A stretch of 41,031 bases of DNA from Vulcanimicrobiota bacterium (GTDB lineage: Bacteria; Vulcanimicrobiota; Vulcanimicrobiia; Vulcanimicrobiales; Vulcanimicrobiaceae), in contig JABEUX010000102.1 in NCBI GenBank assembly GCA_013044185.1, forward strand, positions 1 through 41,031, read 5' to 3'. Positions within the stretch are counted from its first letter, which is position 1. Every line of letters begins with the position of its first letter. Both the position numbers and the translations under genes were made by a program. The notes below the pieces were generated by a model. The model made no database searches. It was not told where the DNA came from and was given only the letters and a program-made list of their open reading frames with translations. Positions 1 through 9,105 of this stretch are shown piece by piece.

Positions 1-1464
1 ACCAATGCCGAGGTGCGAAAGATCGAGAACGCAATGCTGCGCGATCCGCGCGTGCAAAACGTCGGCATTATCGTCGGCACGCAGGGGCTCTTTAACGCGC
101 TCCCGGTGACCAATCAAGCGACGCTCTCCGTCACGCTCAAATCCAACGTCGTCGGCGATGCAGCGGCGGCGTACGTCGCGCAATGGCAGAAAAAACTCGC
201 AAAGATTCCGGGGTTGCTCTCCTTCGGGCACACCGTCGATATCGTCTCCAATATCATCTCGCGCGGACAGAGCGATCTCGATATTCAAATCTACGGTCCG
301 AGTTTTACGAAGCTCTACTCGATCGCGAAGGACCAGGTACTGCCCGCTATGGAGGGCATTCGCGGCATCTCGCGCCCCGATCTCGGCATCACGGCAACGC
401 AGCCCGAACTCGACGTCAATATCAAACGCACCACCGCCGCACGGCTCGGCGTCTCGACCGCCGCGATCTCGCAGACGATCGACACCGCGACCGCCGGTAG
501 CATCGCTTCCTACCTCCAAATCAACGGCACGCAATATCCCATCGTCGTGCAGTTGCCGCCCACGCAACGGCGCAGCGAAGCCTCGATTGCGATGCTCGGC
601 GTGCCGCTCGCGACGACATCGAGCGCGCTCTCGCAGAGCGTGACGCCGAGTGCACCGCTGAGCCAAACGACGCTGCCGACGATGCCGCTCGGCGAACTTG
701 CGAACCTCACCTTCGGCGTCGGGCCATCGGAGATCACGCGCCAGAACAAGCAACGCGAGATGGATGTCACCGCAACGTTACTGAATGCGCCGCTCGGCCA
801 AGTCGTCGACGAAGCGACCGCCGCGATGTCGCACATCACCCTGCCGCCGGGCTACAGCTGGCAGTTCGGGCAATCGGTGACCGACCAAGCGAACACGTTC
901 TCGAGCCTCGGGCTCATCGTCGCGCTCGCAATTTTGCTCGTCTATATGCTGCTCGCCGCGCAATTCGAATCGTTGCTGCATCCGTTGGTGATTATGATCG
1001 CGGTGCCGCTCGCGAGCATCGGCGTCGTGCTCGCGCTCTTAGTGACGCATCGCTCCTTCGGCCTCACCGCGTTCATCGGCGTCTTGATGCTCGTCGGCAT
1101 CGTGGTAAAGAACGCGATTCTCGTCGTCGAGTTTACGAATCGCCTGCGTTCGCGTGGTCTGAGCGCGCGCGACGCCGTGCTGCAGGCGGCGCCGCTTCGC
1201 TTGCGACCGATCGTAATGACGACGCTCGCGACCGTCGGCGGCATGCTGCCGATCGCGATCGGCATCGAACAGGGCAGCCAGACGCAGGCGCCGCTCGGCA
1301 CCGTCGTTATCGGTGGGCTGCTCGTCTCCACGACGCTCTCGTTGCTCGTGATTCCGACGCTCTATCTCTGGGTTGCAACGCATATCGAGCCGCGCATGCA
1401 TCGCCGCGCGGGCGGCGAGATCGCCGTTCCTACGTCCGCCGAACACGAACCCGCCGGCATTTAA
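1..1464 (+). CDS. RND efflux transporter permease, C-terminal part (5' end outside window)
   Basis: This is the C-terminal portion of an inner-membrane, proton-driven RND (AcrB/HAE1-type) pump that works with a periplasmic adaptor and an outer-membrane channel. The reading frame is open from base 1, so the GTG at 13 is internal and not the real start. The first ~290 residues are the second periplasmic porter/docking half. The transmembrane bundle starts near residue 300 (LGLIVALAILLVYMLLAAQF) and contains the family-typical stretches QFESLLHPLVIM, GIVVKNAILVVEFTN and RLRPIVMTTLATVGGMLPIA. About 485 residues of an expected ~1,030 are present. Substrate cannot be told from this half. The stop at 1462-1464 lies 3 nt before a palindromic repeat, which may sit in the 3' UTR. 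Confidence 0.95.
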   Translation, partial: TNAEVRKIENAMLRDPRVQNVGIIVGTQGLFNALPVTNQATLSVTLKSNVVGDAAAAYVAQWQKKLAKIPGLLSFGHTVDIVSNIISRGQSDLDIQIYGPSFTKLYSIAKDQVLPAMEGIRGISRPDLGITATQPELDVNIKRTTAARLGVSTAAISQTIDTATAGSIASYLQINGTQYPIVVQLPPTQRRSEASIAMLGVPLATTSSALSQSVTPSAPLSQTTLPTMPLGELANLTFGVGPSEITRQNKQREMDVTATLLNAPLGQVVDEATAAMSHITLPPGYSWQFGQSVTDQANTFSSLGLIVALAILLVYMLLAAQFESLLHPLVIMIAVPLASIGVVLALLVTHRSFGLTAFIGVLMLVGIVVKNAILVVEFTNRLRSRGLSARDAVLQAAPLRLRPIVMTTLATVGGMLPIAIGIEQGSQTQAPLGTVVIGGLLVSTTLSLLVIPTLYLWVATHIEPRMHRRAGGEIAVPTSAEHEPAGI

Positions 1465-1467
1465 CAT

Positions 1468-1560
1468 TGTCACGCCGAGTAGGTTGCGAAGCAACCGTGT
1501 CGAGGCGCGCGCCGCGAAAACCCCTCGATACGCCGCTTGCTGCGCCTACTCGGGATGACA
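1468..1560. repeat. Palindromic interspersed repeat (TGTCA...TGACA), copy 1
   Basis: The 93-bp element has inverted ends: TGTCACGCCGAGTAGG (1468-1483) and CCTACTCGGGATGACA (1545-1560), complementary at 14 of 16 positions. The interior also has partly complementary blocks (CGAGG near 1501 and CCTCG near 1523). A second, degenerate right end (CTACTCGGAATGACC) lies at about 1570-1584. Related elements occur at 21649-21710 and, as a right half, at 26085-26140. All three are intergenic. There is no ORF inside. It resembles REP/MITE-like extragenic palindromes. Confidence 0.8.
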
Positions 1561-1588
1561 ACGGCGCGCTACTCGGAATGACCGCGGC

Positions 1589-2404
1589 GTGAACCTCACG
1601 ATCTGCATTCCATCGCGAGCCGAACTCTCGCCAGAAACAAAAATCGCGCTCGCGAACAACCTCGGCAGCATCGCGCACGAAATCATCGCCGTCGTCGGGA
1701 AACCCGTCGTCGAGGCGCGCAACGAACTCGCGCGGCGCGCGCTCGAACGCGGCGCCGAATTCACCCTGTGGCTCGACGACGACGCCTACCCCGAACCCGG
1801 CTCCATCGAACGACTCCTCGCAACGATGAACGAACGCCCCGCAATCGAGATGCTCGCTGCATTCGCGTGCGATCGCAGGCCCTTCTGCTCTCCGAATGCG
1901 TTCCGCTTACACAACGATCGCTACGTCGCACTCGTCGAACGGAGTACGCCGGCGCCGTTCGCTCTGCCCGCATGGGCGCCGCGCTACAGCATCGGCGAGA
2001 TCGTTCCCATCGACGCCTGCGCATTCCACGCCGTGCTGATGCGCACCGCACTGCTCGAACGGGTGGGCCCCGATCCCTTCGCGCTGCCCGAAGGGACCGA
2101 ACACCCCGAAGATTTTCAGTTCTGTCGCCGAGCACGAGCATCGGGCGCACTCCTGGCAGTTGACACCGGCGCACCGGTCGCCCACGTCGAGACCGAGAGC
2201 GGGCTCGCATTTCTGCCCTACAAGCCTCCCGGGCGCATCGTCGCCAATCGCTTCGCTATCGTTCCCGAAAGCCGCAGCGCCGCCGAGATCGCGGCACCGT
2301 GGCGCGAGCGCGATATTCGCGCCGGGCGCTCCTACGGCGCCGGGCTCGAAGCGATCTTCCGCTCCGCCCATATCCGCAAACAAGGCAAGCCTCACAACGC
2401 ATAG
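1589..2404 (+). CDS. Glycosyltransferase-like protein (GT-A / family 2-like)
   Basis: The 271-residue protein looks like a compact nucleotide-sugar glycosyltransferase. It begins with a Rossmann-type strand (LTICIPSRAEL) and has an acidic DDD motif in LWLDDDAYPEPGSIERLL (about residues 60-77), as in the metal-binding DXD of GT-A enzymes. A later HPEDFQFCRRA segment (about residue 170) resembles the ED motif of family 2 enzymes. No transmembrane segment or signal peptide is seen, so it is probably cytosolic. The GTG start at 1589 is the first in frame after the repeat; no strong ribosome binding site is visible. It ends 48 nt before the lipoprotein array and could be co-transcribed with it. 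Donor and acceptor are unknown. Confidence 0.65.
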   Translation: MNLTICIPSRAELSPETKIALANNLGSIAHEIIAVVGKPVVEARNELARRALERGAEFTLWLDDDAYPEPGSIERLLATMNERPAIEMLAAFACDRRPFCSPNAFRLHNDRYVALVERSTPAPFALPAWAPRYSIGEIVPIDACAFHAVLMRTALLERVGPDPFALPEGTEHPEDFQFCRRARASGALLAVDTGAPVAHVETESGLAFLPYKPPGRIVANRFAIVPESRSAAEIAAPWRERDIRAGRSYGAGLEAIFRSAHIRKQGKPHNA

Positions 2405-2452
2405 GGGCGCGCCTCGAAAAGGCGAAGATTCCGAGCCCGGGGAGGACGTTCT

Positions 2453-4651
2453 ATGCGCTCTGCGTTCGTACTACTATTTTTTGTGGCTGCTGCGGCGCTC
2501 GCCGCATGCGGCGGCGGCGCGAGCAGCTCGCTTCCGGTGACAGACACTCCAACGAGTACTAGCGCGCGCCCGAGCGCCGCGCTTACCCTCCACTTTCCGG
2601 CTCCCTCGACTGCGAGCAGCGCTCGTTCCCCACGGTACCTCTCGCAGAACACCACCTCGGTCACCATCACCATCACCGCCGTCAACGGCGTTGCGCCGAG
2701 CCCCGCAATTCCCCCGACGACGATCGCGGTCGCACCGGGGCAAGGCAGTTGCACCGCCGTCGTGAGCGGCGGCTTCAGTTGCACCGCCACGGTAGGCGCG
2801 GTCGCCGGCAACGACACCTTCCTGATCCAAGCCTACGATAGCAGCGGCACGCTTCTCTCGTCGGGCAGCTTCACCGTCGCGGTGAATCCAACCGGCACCA
2901 CCACCGTCACGACGCCGCTCGTACTCGGCGGGGTCAGCGCGAGCACTTCGCTGGTGGCCCCCTCGCCGGGGCCGCAGAGCGACGGATCCGCGCTCACCAC
3001 GTCGGGTACGTGGGTTCCACCCGCCGACGGAACCCCGCGCACGCTCACCATCTCGGTCGTCGCGAAAGACGCCTCCGGAAATATCATCGTCGGACCGCTC
3101 GCGACGCCGATCCCTATCGCGCTCACCGATCCCAGCGGCGGCACGCTCTCGGAGAGCATCGTGCCAAGCGCGAATGCGAGCGGCGCAACGATAACCGCGG
3201 TGCCGACGACGGTTACGCTGACCTATAGCGGCGCAGCGTTTTACAGCGCGGCCTCGCCCGCACCGGGAACGCTCGCACTCGGCAGCGGGAGCGGCGCACC
3301 GACGATCGCGATCGCACCGCTGCAGGTGACGCCCTCGACCTCGCTCGCCAATGCAACGGTCGGCACTCCGTTTACGGTGACGGCGACCGAGGCGAATGCA
3401 ACGACGCTCACCTTCACGGCGACGGCGGCTTCGTCGGGCGGTACGTTCGAAGCGGCCTGCCCGGGCGCAACACCGCCGCCGAGCGGCGCAACGACGCTCT
3501 CCTGTACGACGAGCTCGGGAAGCGTTGCGTTCAACGTTGCGCCGACCGGCCTGGGCACCGGCGGATCGCTCGCGATCTCCGACGCGAACGGCGTCGACAT
3601 CAAGCAACCTTTCGACGTGACGCCGCGGAGCGGCGGCGGCATTACCGTTCCGCCGCACACGATACGTGAATTTCCGGACTTGAGCGTCGCCAACGCCACA
3701 GGCCTGAGCGTCGGGCCAAATGGAAACCATATTTGGTTCGGTGGCTCAAATGGATCCATGCACTCCTTTAGCCCTGCAAACTGCGCCCTTTCGCCGACAT
3801 CGTGCATATCGAACGAAGCGCTTTTACCGGGTACTTCGCACTATCCGGTCAACTTCGCTTCGTACCAAGGGCTCCTATGGTACACGGATGCATCAGCGAA
3901 TGGGATATTCAACCTTGCCCCATCCTCCGCGTGCTCGGGCACGACACCCGTCACTTGTACTGTTACGACCTCGCTTTCGGCAGGGTCATCGGTCACGGGT
4001 GACTTCGTCATCTCAAACTCGGGCTTCATGCTCTTTTCGACGCAAATTGCGGAGTACTACTCATACAGCCCTATTTCGCAGTCGTGGACCACGGTCTCAG
4101 AACCGAACCAACCAGTCCAAGCAGCATTGGGCCCGAACGGCAACGCGTTTCTAACCGAAAGGCCGACGGGTAGCGTTGCAGCGCTCGGCGAGATAACATC
4201 ACCGGGTTCACCGTCCACCGATTTCAGTTACAATTCGCTGACATTCTGCGCAACGACCGGGCAACTCGCCGATCCATACAATGATCTCAGCGGACTCGCA
4301 ACCGGCAGCGACGGGAATCTCTGGGTCGTCGAAGCGACGTCTCGGAAAGTCGACGTTCTCTCGACCGTCGGCACGACTCCATGCGTCGTTGCTCAGTATT
4401 CGCTTCCGGCTCCAATCGGCACGGCGACGATTCCGAACGTCTATTCCGTCGTCGATGGACCCGACGGAAACATTTGGATTACGGACCCACCGAACAACTC
4501 GATCGATCGCATTACCCCAAGCGGTGCCGTCACGGCCATTTCGATTCCTACGGGAAGCGCGAATCCCTATGATATCATCGTCGGTCCCGACGGGAATCTC
4601 TGGTTTACCGAATATAACGCCCCTAACATCGGCGAGATAGTTCTGCAATGA
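2453..4651 (+). CDS. Lipoprotein A1 of tandem array: Ig-like domain plus C-terminal Vgb/NHL-like propeller
   Basis: The 732-residue protein is exported and lipidated: residues 1-19 form a signal peptide with lipobox LAAC (Cys19) and a Gly-rich linker. Next come strand LTLHFPAP and the array motif RSPRY (58-62). A beta domain then carries a Cys pair (CTAVVSGGFSC) and a DASGNIIVG motif. From about residue 400 the protein becomes a propeller with repeats of the GPNGNHIWF, DGNLWVVE, DGPDGNIWITD and VGPDGNLWFTE type, as in virginiamycin-B-lyase-like and NHL proteins. No catalytic residues could be assigned. GGAGG at 2441-2445 gives an ideal start at 2453. Its TGA overlaps the next start (ATGA). 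Base composition becomes visibly more A/T-rich after about 3660, where the propeller begins. Confidence 0.85.
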   Translation: MRSAFVLLFFVAAAALAACGGGASSSLPVTDTPTSTSARPSAALTLHFPAPSTASSARSPRYLSQNTTSVTITITAVNGVAPSPAIPPTTIAVAPGQGSCTAVVSGGFSCTATVGAVAGNDTFLIQAYDSSGTLLSSGSFTVAVNPTGTTTVTTPLVLGGVSASTSLVAPSPGPQSDGSALTTSGTWVPPADGTPRTLTISVVAKDASGNIIVGPLATPIPIALTDPSGGTLSESIVPSANASGATITAVPTTVTLTYSGAAFYSAASPAPGTLALGSGSGAPTIAIAPLQVTPSTSLANATVGTPFTVTATEANATTLTFTATAASSGGTFEAACPGATPPPSGATTLSCTTSSGSVAFNVAPTGLGTGGSLAISDANGVDIKQPFDVTPRSGGGITVPPHTIREFPDLSVANATGLSVGPNGNHIWFGGSNGSMHSFSPANCALSPTSCISNEALLPGTSHYPVNFASYQGLLWYTDASANGIFNLAPSSACSGTTPVTCTVTTSLSAGSSVTGDFVISNSGFMLFSTQIAEYYSYSPISQSWTTVSEPNQPVQAALGPNGNAFLTERPTGSVAALGEITSPGSPSTDFSYNSLTFCATTGQLADPYNDLSGLATGSDGNLWVVEATSRKVDVLSTVGTTPCVVAQYSLPAPIGTATIPNVYSVVDGPDGNIWITDPPNNSIDRITPSGAVTAISIPTGSANPYDIIVGPDGNLWFTEYNAPNIGEIVLQ

Positions 4652-6594
4652 GACGGATCCGACGCAACATTCTCAAGCATCTCAAACATCTTCGCCGCGA
4701 ACTCGCAGCATCGGGGCTCGCGTTTGCGCTGCTCGCCGGTTGCGGCGGTGGTAGCGGTACGGGAGCCGGCATGCCGTCGCATGCGTTACCGACCGTTGGC
4801 GGGAACGGCACGCTCTCGCTTTCGTTACAGGTTCCCAGCCCGTCGCTGCAAGCGAATCGTCGCTCGCCGAAATACGTCTCGCCCGACACACAATATATCG
4901 GCATCAGTTATCTCTCCGGCGTCAACCAAACGTTTACGCCCGCGCAGATCGAGGCGCCGCAGGTGAATTTCGCCGTATCATCACCGACGGTCTGCGCGCT
5001 TCAAAGCAACGGTTCCCGCTTCTGCTCGGTCGCCGTTTCGCTGGCACCCGGAACCTACACCGTCGGCATCACTACCTGGGCCGCACCTCCTACCTCGGGC
5101 ACGTTCGCTGCAAGCAGCGAGCTTTCGCAAACGATTCTTCCATCTGAATATATCGCCCCCGGTGCGAATGCGGTGCTGGGAGCTCCCAATATCAATGCAT
5201 CGCTCGATGCCATCGCCTCGAAAATAGCAATTACGCCGCTTCCCGGACAGTCTCACCTCGTTGCTGCCGGTAGCGCCTATGAGATCGTCGGCACGACGCC
5301 CGCAGACTTTCTTGTCGAACCGACCGACGCCGCGGGCAACATCATTATCGGGGGAGCCGCGAACGGGGCACCAACCGTCGCCCTTGCGCCCGACGCGCTC
5401 GGCGACACCACGGTCACGCAAAATGCCGCAAACCCCAACGAGTTCGCCGTGCAGGTGGTGTCGTATAACTCCGCACCGCTCTCGCTCATCGCTTCGGCAA
5501 CACCGGCGGCAGGAAGCGGCCTCCCGGCGCTTGCCTCACCGCTCGCCATTCAAACGGTGCAAGAGCTTTGGCTCGCCAATACGACCACGGGCAGCCCGCT
5601 CGGCGGAATCGCCGGTTTTGCCCTCTTTCCGCCTGCTGCGGGATCCACCGGGTTTTCTCCGCCATCCATTAATGGGAATGCGATTCCGATCGATAGCGCA
5701 ACCTGCACTGCGCCGTGTAACCCGGCGCAAAACCTCGGCCCGCTTGTTGCGGACACCGTCCCGACCAGTTCGTCCCCGAGCGGTCTTTTGTGGGCAATAA
5801 ACGCAGGCACAACGCCTGCCGAGGTACTATCGTATGCTATCCCAACCAGTACGAACGGTGCAATTACCACGTCGGCAACGATTAGCCCCATCACCGTGCT
5901 TCAAAATTTTGGCGGCACGGTCCTCGGATCGGTCGCATCTGACGCGAATGGTAATGTTTGGTTGCTCGATAGCTACAATCTCAACGGGTATCTCGAAGAA
6001 TACTCGCCGCCGTCATATGCTTTAGGCGTTTCGCGGACGGCGTCATTCGCCTATTTCGGAGCGAACGGAATGAGCGATGACATTGCGATTCCACAACACG
6101 GACCTCTTACGGGGGATTTGGTTTTCATCGGCAAGCTTTCGGTAAACAGCCCGGACCTTGAAATTTTAGCAATACCACCGCCGTATTCGGCAGCAACCAC
6201 TAGCTCGGTGGTTACCGTCGCTGACGTCTCCGGATTTTATCCTGCGGCCTTCGCGATCTCGCCCGACGGAACGACGCTCTGGGTTGAAGACGGAAACACG
6301 ATGAAATACTTTACGCTCGGCGCCACCGGCGCAGCCTCGCTCGTCGCGGTACCCGCGAATCTTTTGTGCGTCGACCCTGCCGCCAGTTCCTCCGGCGGAG
6401 CTGCTACTGGGCTCGGGTTACAAATCGCGACCTCGTACAATGGTTCGGTTTGGACCACACCCGGCTCGACCGCCGACGGTGCCTGCGAATATCAGTTCAC
6501 CGGCACCGCTATATCTTGGACCAACTCCGTGGTCTATTACCAGGCACCAGGCGGGGGCAACCAGCAGCAGAGCGGCATCACCATAACGCCGTAG
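4648..6594 (+). CDS. Lipoprotein B1 of tandem array
   Basis: The 648-residue protein has a long basic N-terminus, a hydrophobic core and lipobox LAGC (Cys32), so it should be membrane-anchored outside the cytoplasm. It carries strand LSLSLQVP, motif RSPKY (72-76), a Cys pair (CALQSNGSRFC) followed by LAPGTYTVGI, the B-type segment PLPGQSH, and DAAGNIIIG. QELWL marks entry to a degenerate C-terminal propeller with DANGNVWLLD and SPDGTTLWVED. Start ATG 4648 overlaps the A1 stop by 4 nt, so translation is probably coupled. It is the second gene of unit 1. The C-terminal half (after about 5560) is more A/T-rich than the N-terminal half. Biochemical function unknown. Confidence 0.8.
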   Translation: MRRIRRNILKHLKHLRRELAASGLAFALLAGCGGGSGTGAGMPSHALPTVGGNGTLSLSLQVPSPSLQANRRSPKYVSPDTQYIGISYLSGVNQTFTPAQIEAPQVNFAVSSPTVCALQSNGSRFCSVAVSLAPGTYTVGITTWAAPPTSGTFAASSELSQTILPSEYIAPGANAVLGAPNINASLDAIASKIAITPLPGQSHLVAAGSAYEIVGTTPADFLVEPTDAAGNIIIGGAANGAPTVALAPDALGDTTVTQNAANPNEFAVQVVSYNSAPLSLIASATPAAGSGLPALASPLAIQTVQELWLANTTTGSPLGGIAGFALFPPAAGSTGFSPPSINGNAIPIDSATCTAPCNPAQNLGPLVADTVPTSSSPSGLLWAINAGTTPAEVLSYAIPTSTNGAITTSATISPITVLQNFGGTVLGSVASDANGNVWLLDSYNLNGYLEEYSPPSYALGVSRTASFAYFGANGMSDDIAIPQHGPLTGDLVFIGKLSVNSPDLEILAIPPPYSAATTSSVVTVADVSGFYPAAFAISPDGTTLWVEDGNTMKYFTLGATGAASLVAVPANLLCVDPAASSSGGAATGLGLQIATSYNGSVWTTPGSTADGACEYQFTGTAISWTNSVVYYQAPGGGNQQQSGITITP

Positions 6595-6672
6595 CCCCAG
6601 GCGGCGCAGGAGCCCGCGCCTCTGCGTCGCGAACCTTATTTCGCAGCACCGAAGAGTCGCGTGAGGTTCAAT

Positions 6673-9093
6673 ATGCTCCGAGCAGTCGGTTTTTCTATGT
6701 CGCTCCTGGCCCTCGCTCTTGCGATCGCCGGCTGCGGCGGGGGCGGCGCATCGAGTGCGCTGCCGCCGAGTTCCGGGGGCGGAGCCTCCCTCGCGCGGAG
6801 CAACGCAGCGATGACATTTCATTTCCCGCCGCCCTCATCGACAGCGAGCAGCGCGCGCTCCCCGCGCTATCTTTCGGCGAACACGAAATCGATCGTCATC
6901 ACGCTTACGGCGGTCAACGGCACGCCGCCGAGTCCGGCGATTCCGCCAACGACGCTCGCCGTCGCCCCGGGGCAAGGAAGTTGCACCGCGCTCACCTCAC
7001 AGGGCTTTAGCTGCACCGCCACCGTCGGCGCGCTCGGCGGTAACGATACGTTCCTCGTTCAAGCGTACAGCGGAGCGAACGGCACCGGCAGCTTGCTCTC
7101 CTCCGGCAGCGTGACCATTGCGGTCGCATCGAGCGGCACCACGACCGTCACGACGTCGCTCGTCCTCAGCGGAAATGCAACCTCGTTCGCAGTCGCCTCA
7201 CCGAGCCCGAACCCCGCAATCGGCGTCGTGGTTTCCGGCAGCAGCGTCACGCTCTATCCGATCGCCGATGGCGCGCCGCACAGCGTCACCCTCACCCTCG
7301 CCGCGTTCGACGCGAGCAACAGCGAGATCGTCGGCCCGATTGCTTCCCCTATTCCGGTCACCGTTTCCGGCAGCGGGATATCGCTGACATCGAGTGCCTT
7401 CGCAAGCGGCACGAGCAATATCGTGCAATCGCCCGCGCAGATCACCGCGACGCTCACCGCGAGTTACACGGGACAACCCGGCGGTACGATAACCGCGAAC
7501 GGAGCCGGGAGCATCACCATCGGTGTCGGCGGCGTTGCCGGCACCGTGAACGTCGTGCCGTTCGTCATCGCCACCGCCTCACCGGGGCCGGCGAATCTCG
7601 TCGCCGGCGGCTACCCACAGGCGTTGCAACTCCAGGAGGCCGGAGCAACGAGTTTCACGATCGCCGGAATCGGCACCACGACGTCGGCGACGGTTGCGGG
7701 GCCACCCTCCGCCTGCACGCCGAACGGCTCGACGCTCACCTGCACCGCAACGAACGGCGTCGTCACTGGGCTGACGCTCGTGCCGAATGCGGCAATCTCC
7801 GGCACGACGAACTTCACCGTCGGCGACGGGCATGGCGCGAACTTTAACCTCGCGGCCTCGGTCGCGGGACAAGCGGGTGGGACGCCCACCTTCCCGACGA
7901 GCTACGCCGTAACGCAGATCGCGGTGACCCCGCCGCCGGGCGGTTATTCGGCGACGAAACTCGGTGGGATCGCGCTTGGCCCCGACGGGCAGACGCTCTA
8001 CACGCTCGCGGTCTCCTCGCCGGGACCGACCGACGCCGTCAATCTGCTCGCGATTACCTCGAACGGCTGCTCCAGCGCCGGTTGCGCGCCGACGCTCGCG
8101 GCATATCCGCAGCCAACTCCCGAGCCGACGGCGGCCCCGGCCACCAACGGCTTCCTCAATCCGAACCCTGGCTTCATCGCGCTCGGCGGCGACGGGAACC
8201 TCTGGGTCGCCGATACCAAGACCGACGCGCTCACCGCGATCGGCCTCCCCTGCAACGCAACGACAGCTCCGCCATGCGTTCTCGCACAAGGCTCGCCGGC
8301 GACATTCACCATGACGGGATCCGGGCCACCCTACAACGCCATTCTCGGCGCGAGCGGCAGCACGATCGTAGCAACGAACGATTCGAACGCGAGCGACTTG
8401 GCCGGGCTGCTCACGGCATCGACCTATGCGGGCTTCCCTCCCTTCGGGCTCAATCTCTTTCCGCCGAGCGGTGGTCCGGCGAGCCCGGTAACCGGGCTTG
8501 CCACTGCTGCGGCGCCGAGCGCCGTCGCTTCTTACGGCGCAACCGATGTTTACGCCCCGGCCGGCTCGCTGCTCGATGCGCTCGCTCCTGCGGCCTATCA
8601 GGTGGTCGCGTCGTACGAACTGGGGAGCGGCACTGCTCCAACGGGCACGAAGACCATCAGCGCATGCGCGACCGGCGGAGTGACGATCTCCGGCACGATC
8701 GCGCAGACCGGCGCAATTGCGACCGACGCGCAAGGAAATCTCTGGCTCTCGGCGCTCACCAACGGCAGCGCGACTCCGGCGAACGCGCAGGTTTTCGTCG
8801 AGATCGCCCCGCTTTCGAGCGGGCTCTGCGGGAAAGCGATCGTTCCGGTGCGGACGACGGCGCTCGCATCGCAGATCGTGTTGGGCCCCGACGGCAACCT
8901 CTGGTATATCGTCCCTGGCGTTGCGCAGATCTATCGCCTCGCGCCGACGCTGCTCGGTACGGCAACCCCTGCAGTCAGCGCATTCCCGCAGAGGCCGCTG
9001 AACGGCGTCCCGATCGAACTCGCGCCCGGCGGCGACGGTAACATTTGGTTCACTGAGACCGGCGGCACGCTCGGTGCGCTGGAATTGCACTAG
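6673..9093 (+). CDS. Lipoprotein A2 of tandem array
   Basis: The 806-residue A-type paralogue has a clean signal peptide with lipobox IAGC (Cys21) and a Gly-rich linker. It then shows strand MTFHFPPP, RSPRY (62-66), ITLTAVNG, a Cys pair (CTALTSQGFSC) and a DASNSEIVG segment. The A-type motif EAGATSF precedes the propeller, whose repeats include LGPDGQTLYTL, GGDGNLWVAD, DAQGNLWLS, LGPDGNLWYI and GGDGNIWFTE. I prefer ATG 6673, because GTGAGG at 6661-6666 is a well-placed ribosome binding site and the signal peptide is compact; GTG 6661 is the alternative and adds four residues. The first ~200 residues closely resemble A1, also at DNA level, indicating tandem duplication. The stop lies 12 nt before B2. 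Confidence 0.82.
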   Translation: MLRAVGFSMSLLALALAIAGCGGGGASSALPPSSGGGASLARSNAAMTFHFPPPSSTASSARSPRYLSANTKSIVITLTAVNGTPPSPAIPPTTLAVAPGQGSCTALTSQGFSCTATVGALGGNDTFLVQAYSGANGTGSLLSSGSVTIAVASSGTTTVTTSLVLSGNATSFAVASPSPNPAIGVVVSGSSVTLYPIADGAPHSVTLTLAAFDASNSEIVGPIASPIPVTVSGSGISLTSSAFASGTSNIVQSPAQITATLTASYTGQPGGTITANGAGSITIGVGGVAGTVNVVPFVIATASPGPANLVAGGYPQALQLQEAGATSFTIAGIGTTTSATVAGPPSACTPNGSTLTCTATNGVVTGLTLVPNAAISGTTNFTVGDGHGANFNLAASVAGQAGGTPTFPTSYAVTQIAVTPPPGGYSATKLGGIALGPDGQTLYTLAVSSPGPTDAVNLLAITSNGCSSAGCAPTLAAYPQPTPEPTAAPATNGFLNPNPGFIALGGDGNLWVADTKTDALTAIGLPCNATTAPPCVLAQGSPATFTMTGSGPPYNAILGASGSTIVATNDSNASDLAGLLTASTYAGFPPFGLNLFPPSGGPASPVTGLATAAAPSAVASYGATDVYAPAGSLLDALAPAAYQVVASYELGSGTAPTGTKTISACATGGVTISGTIAQTGAIATDAQGNLWLSALTNGSATPANAQVFVEIAPLSSGLCGKAIVPVRTTALASQIVLGPDGNLWYIVPGVAQIYRLAPTLLGTATPAVSAFPQRPLNGVPIELAPGGDGNIWFTETGGTLGALELH

Positions 9094-9105
9094 GAGATCG
9101 CGACG

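Noticed and set aside
2474-3730. Long antisense ORF (418 codons) opposite lipoprotein A1
   Set aside because: Its product is Arg-rich low-complexity sequence with no domain or ribosome binding site, typical of a codon-bias shadow in high-GC DNA.
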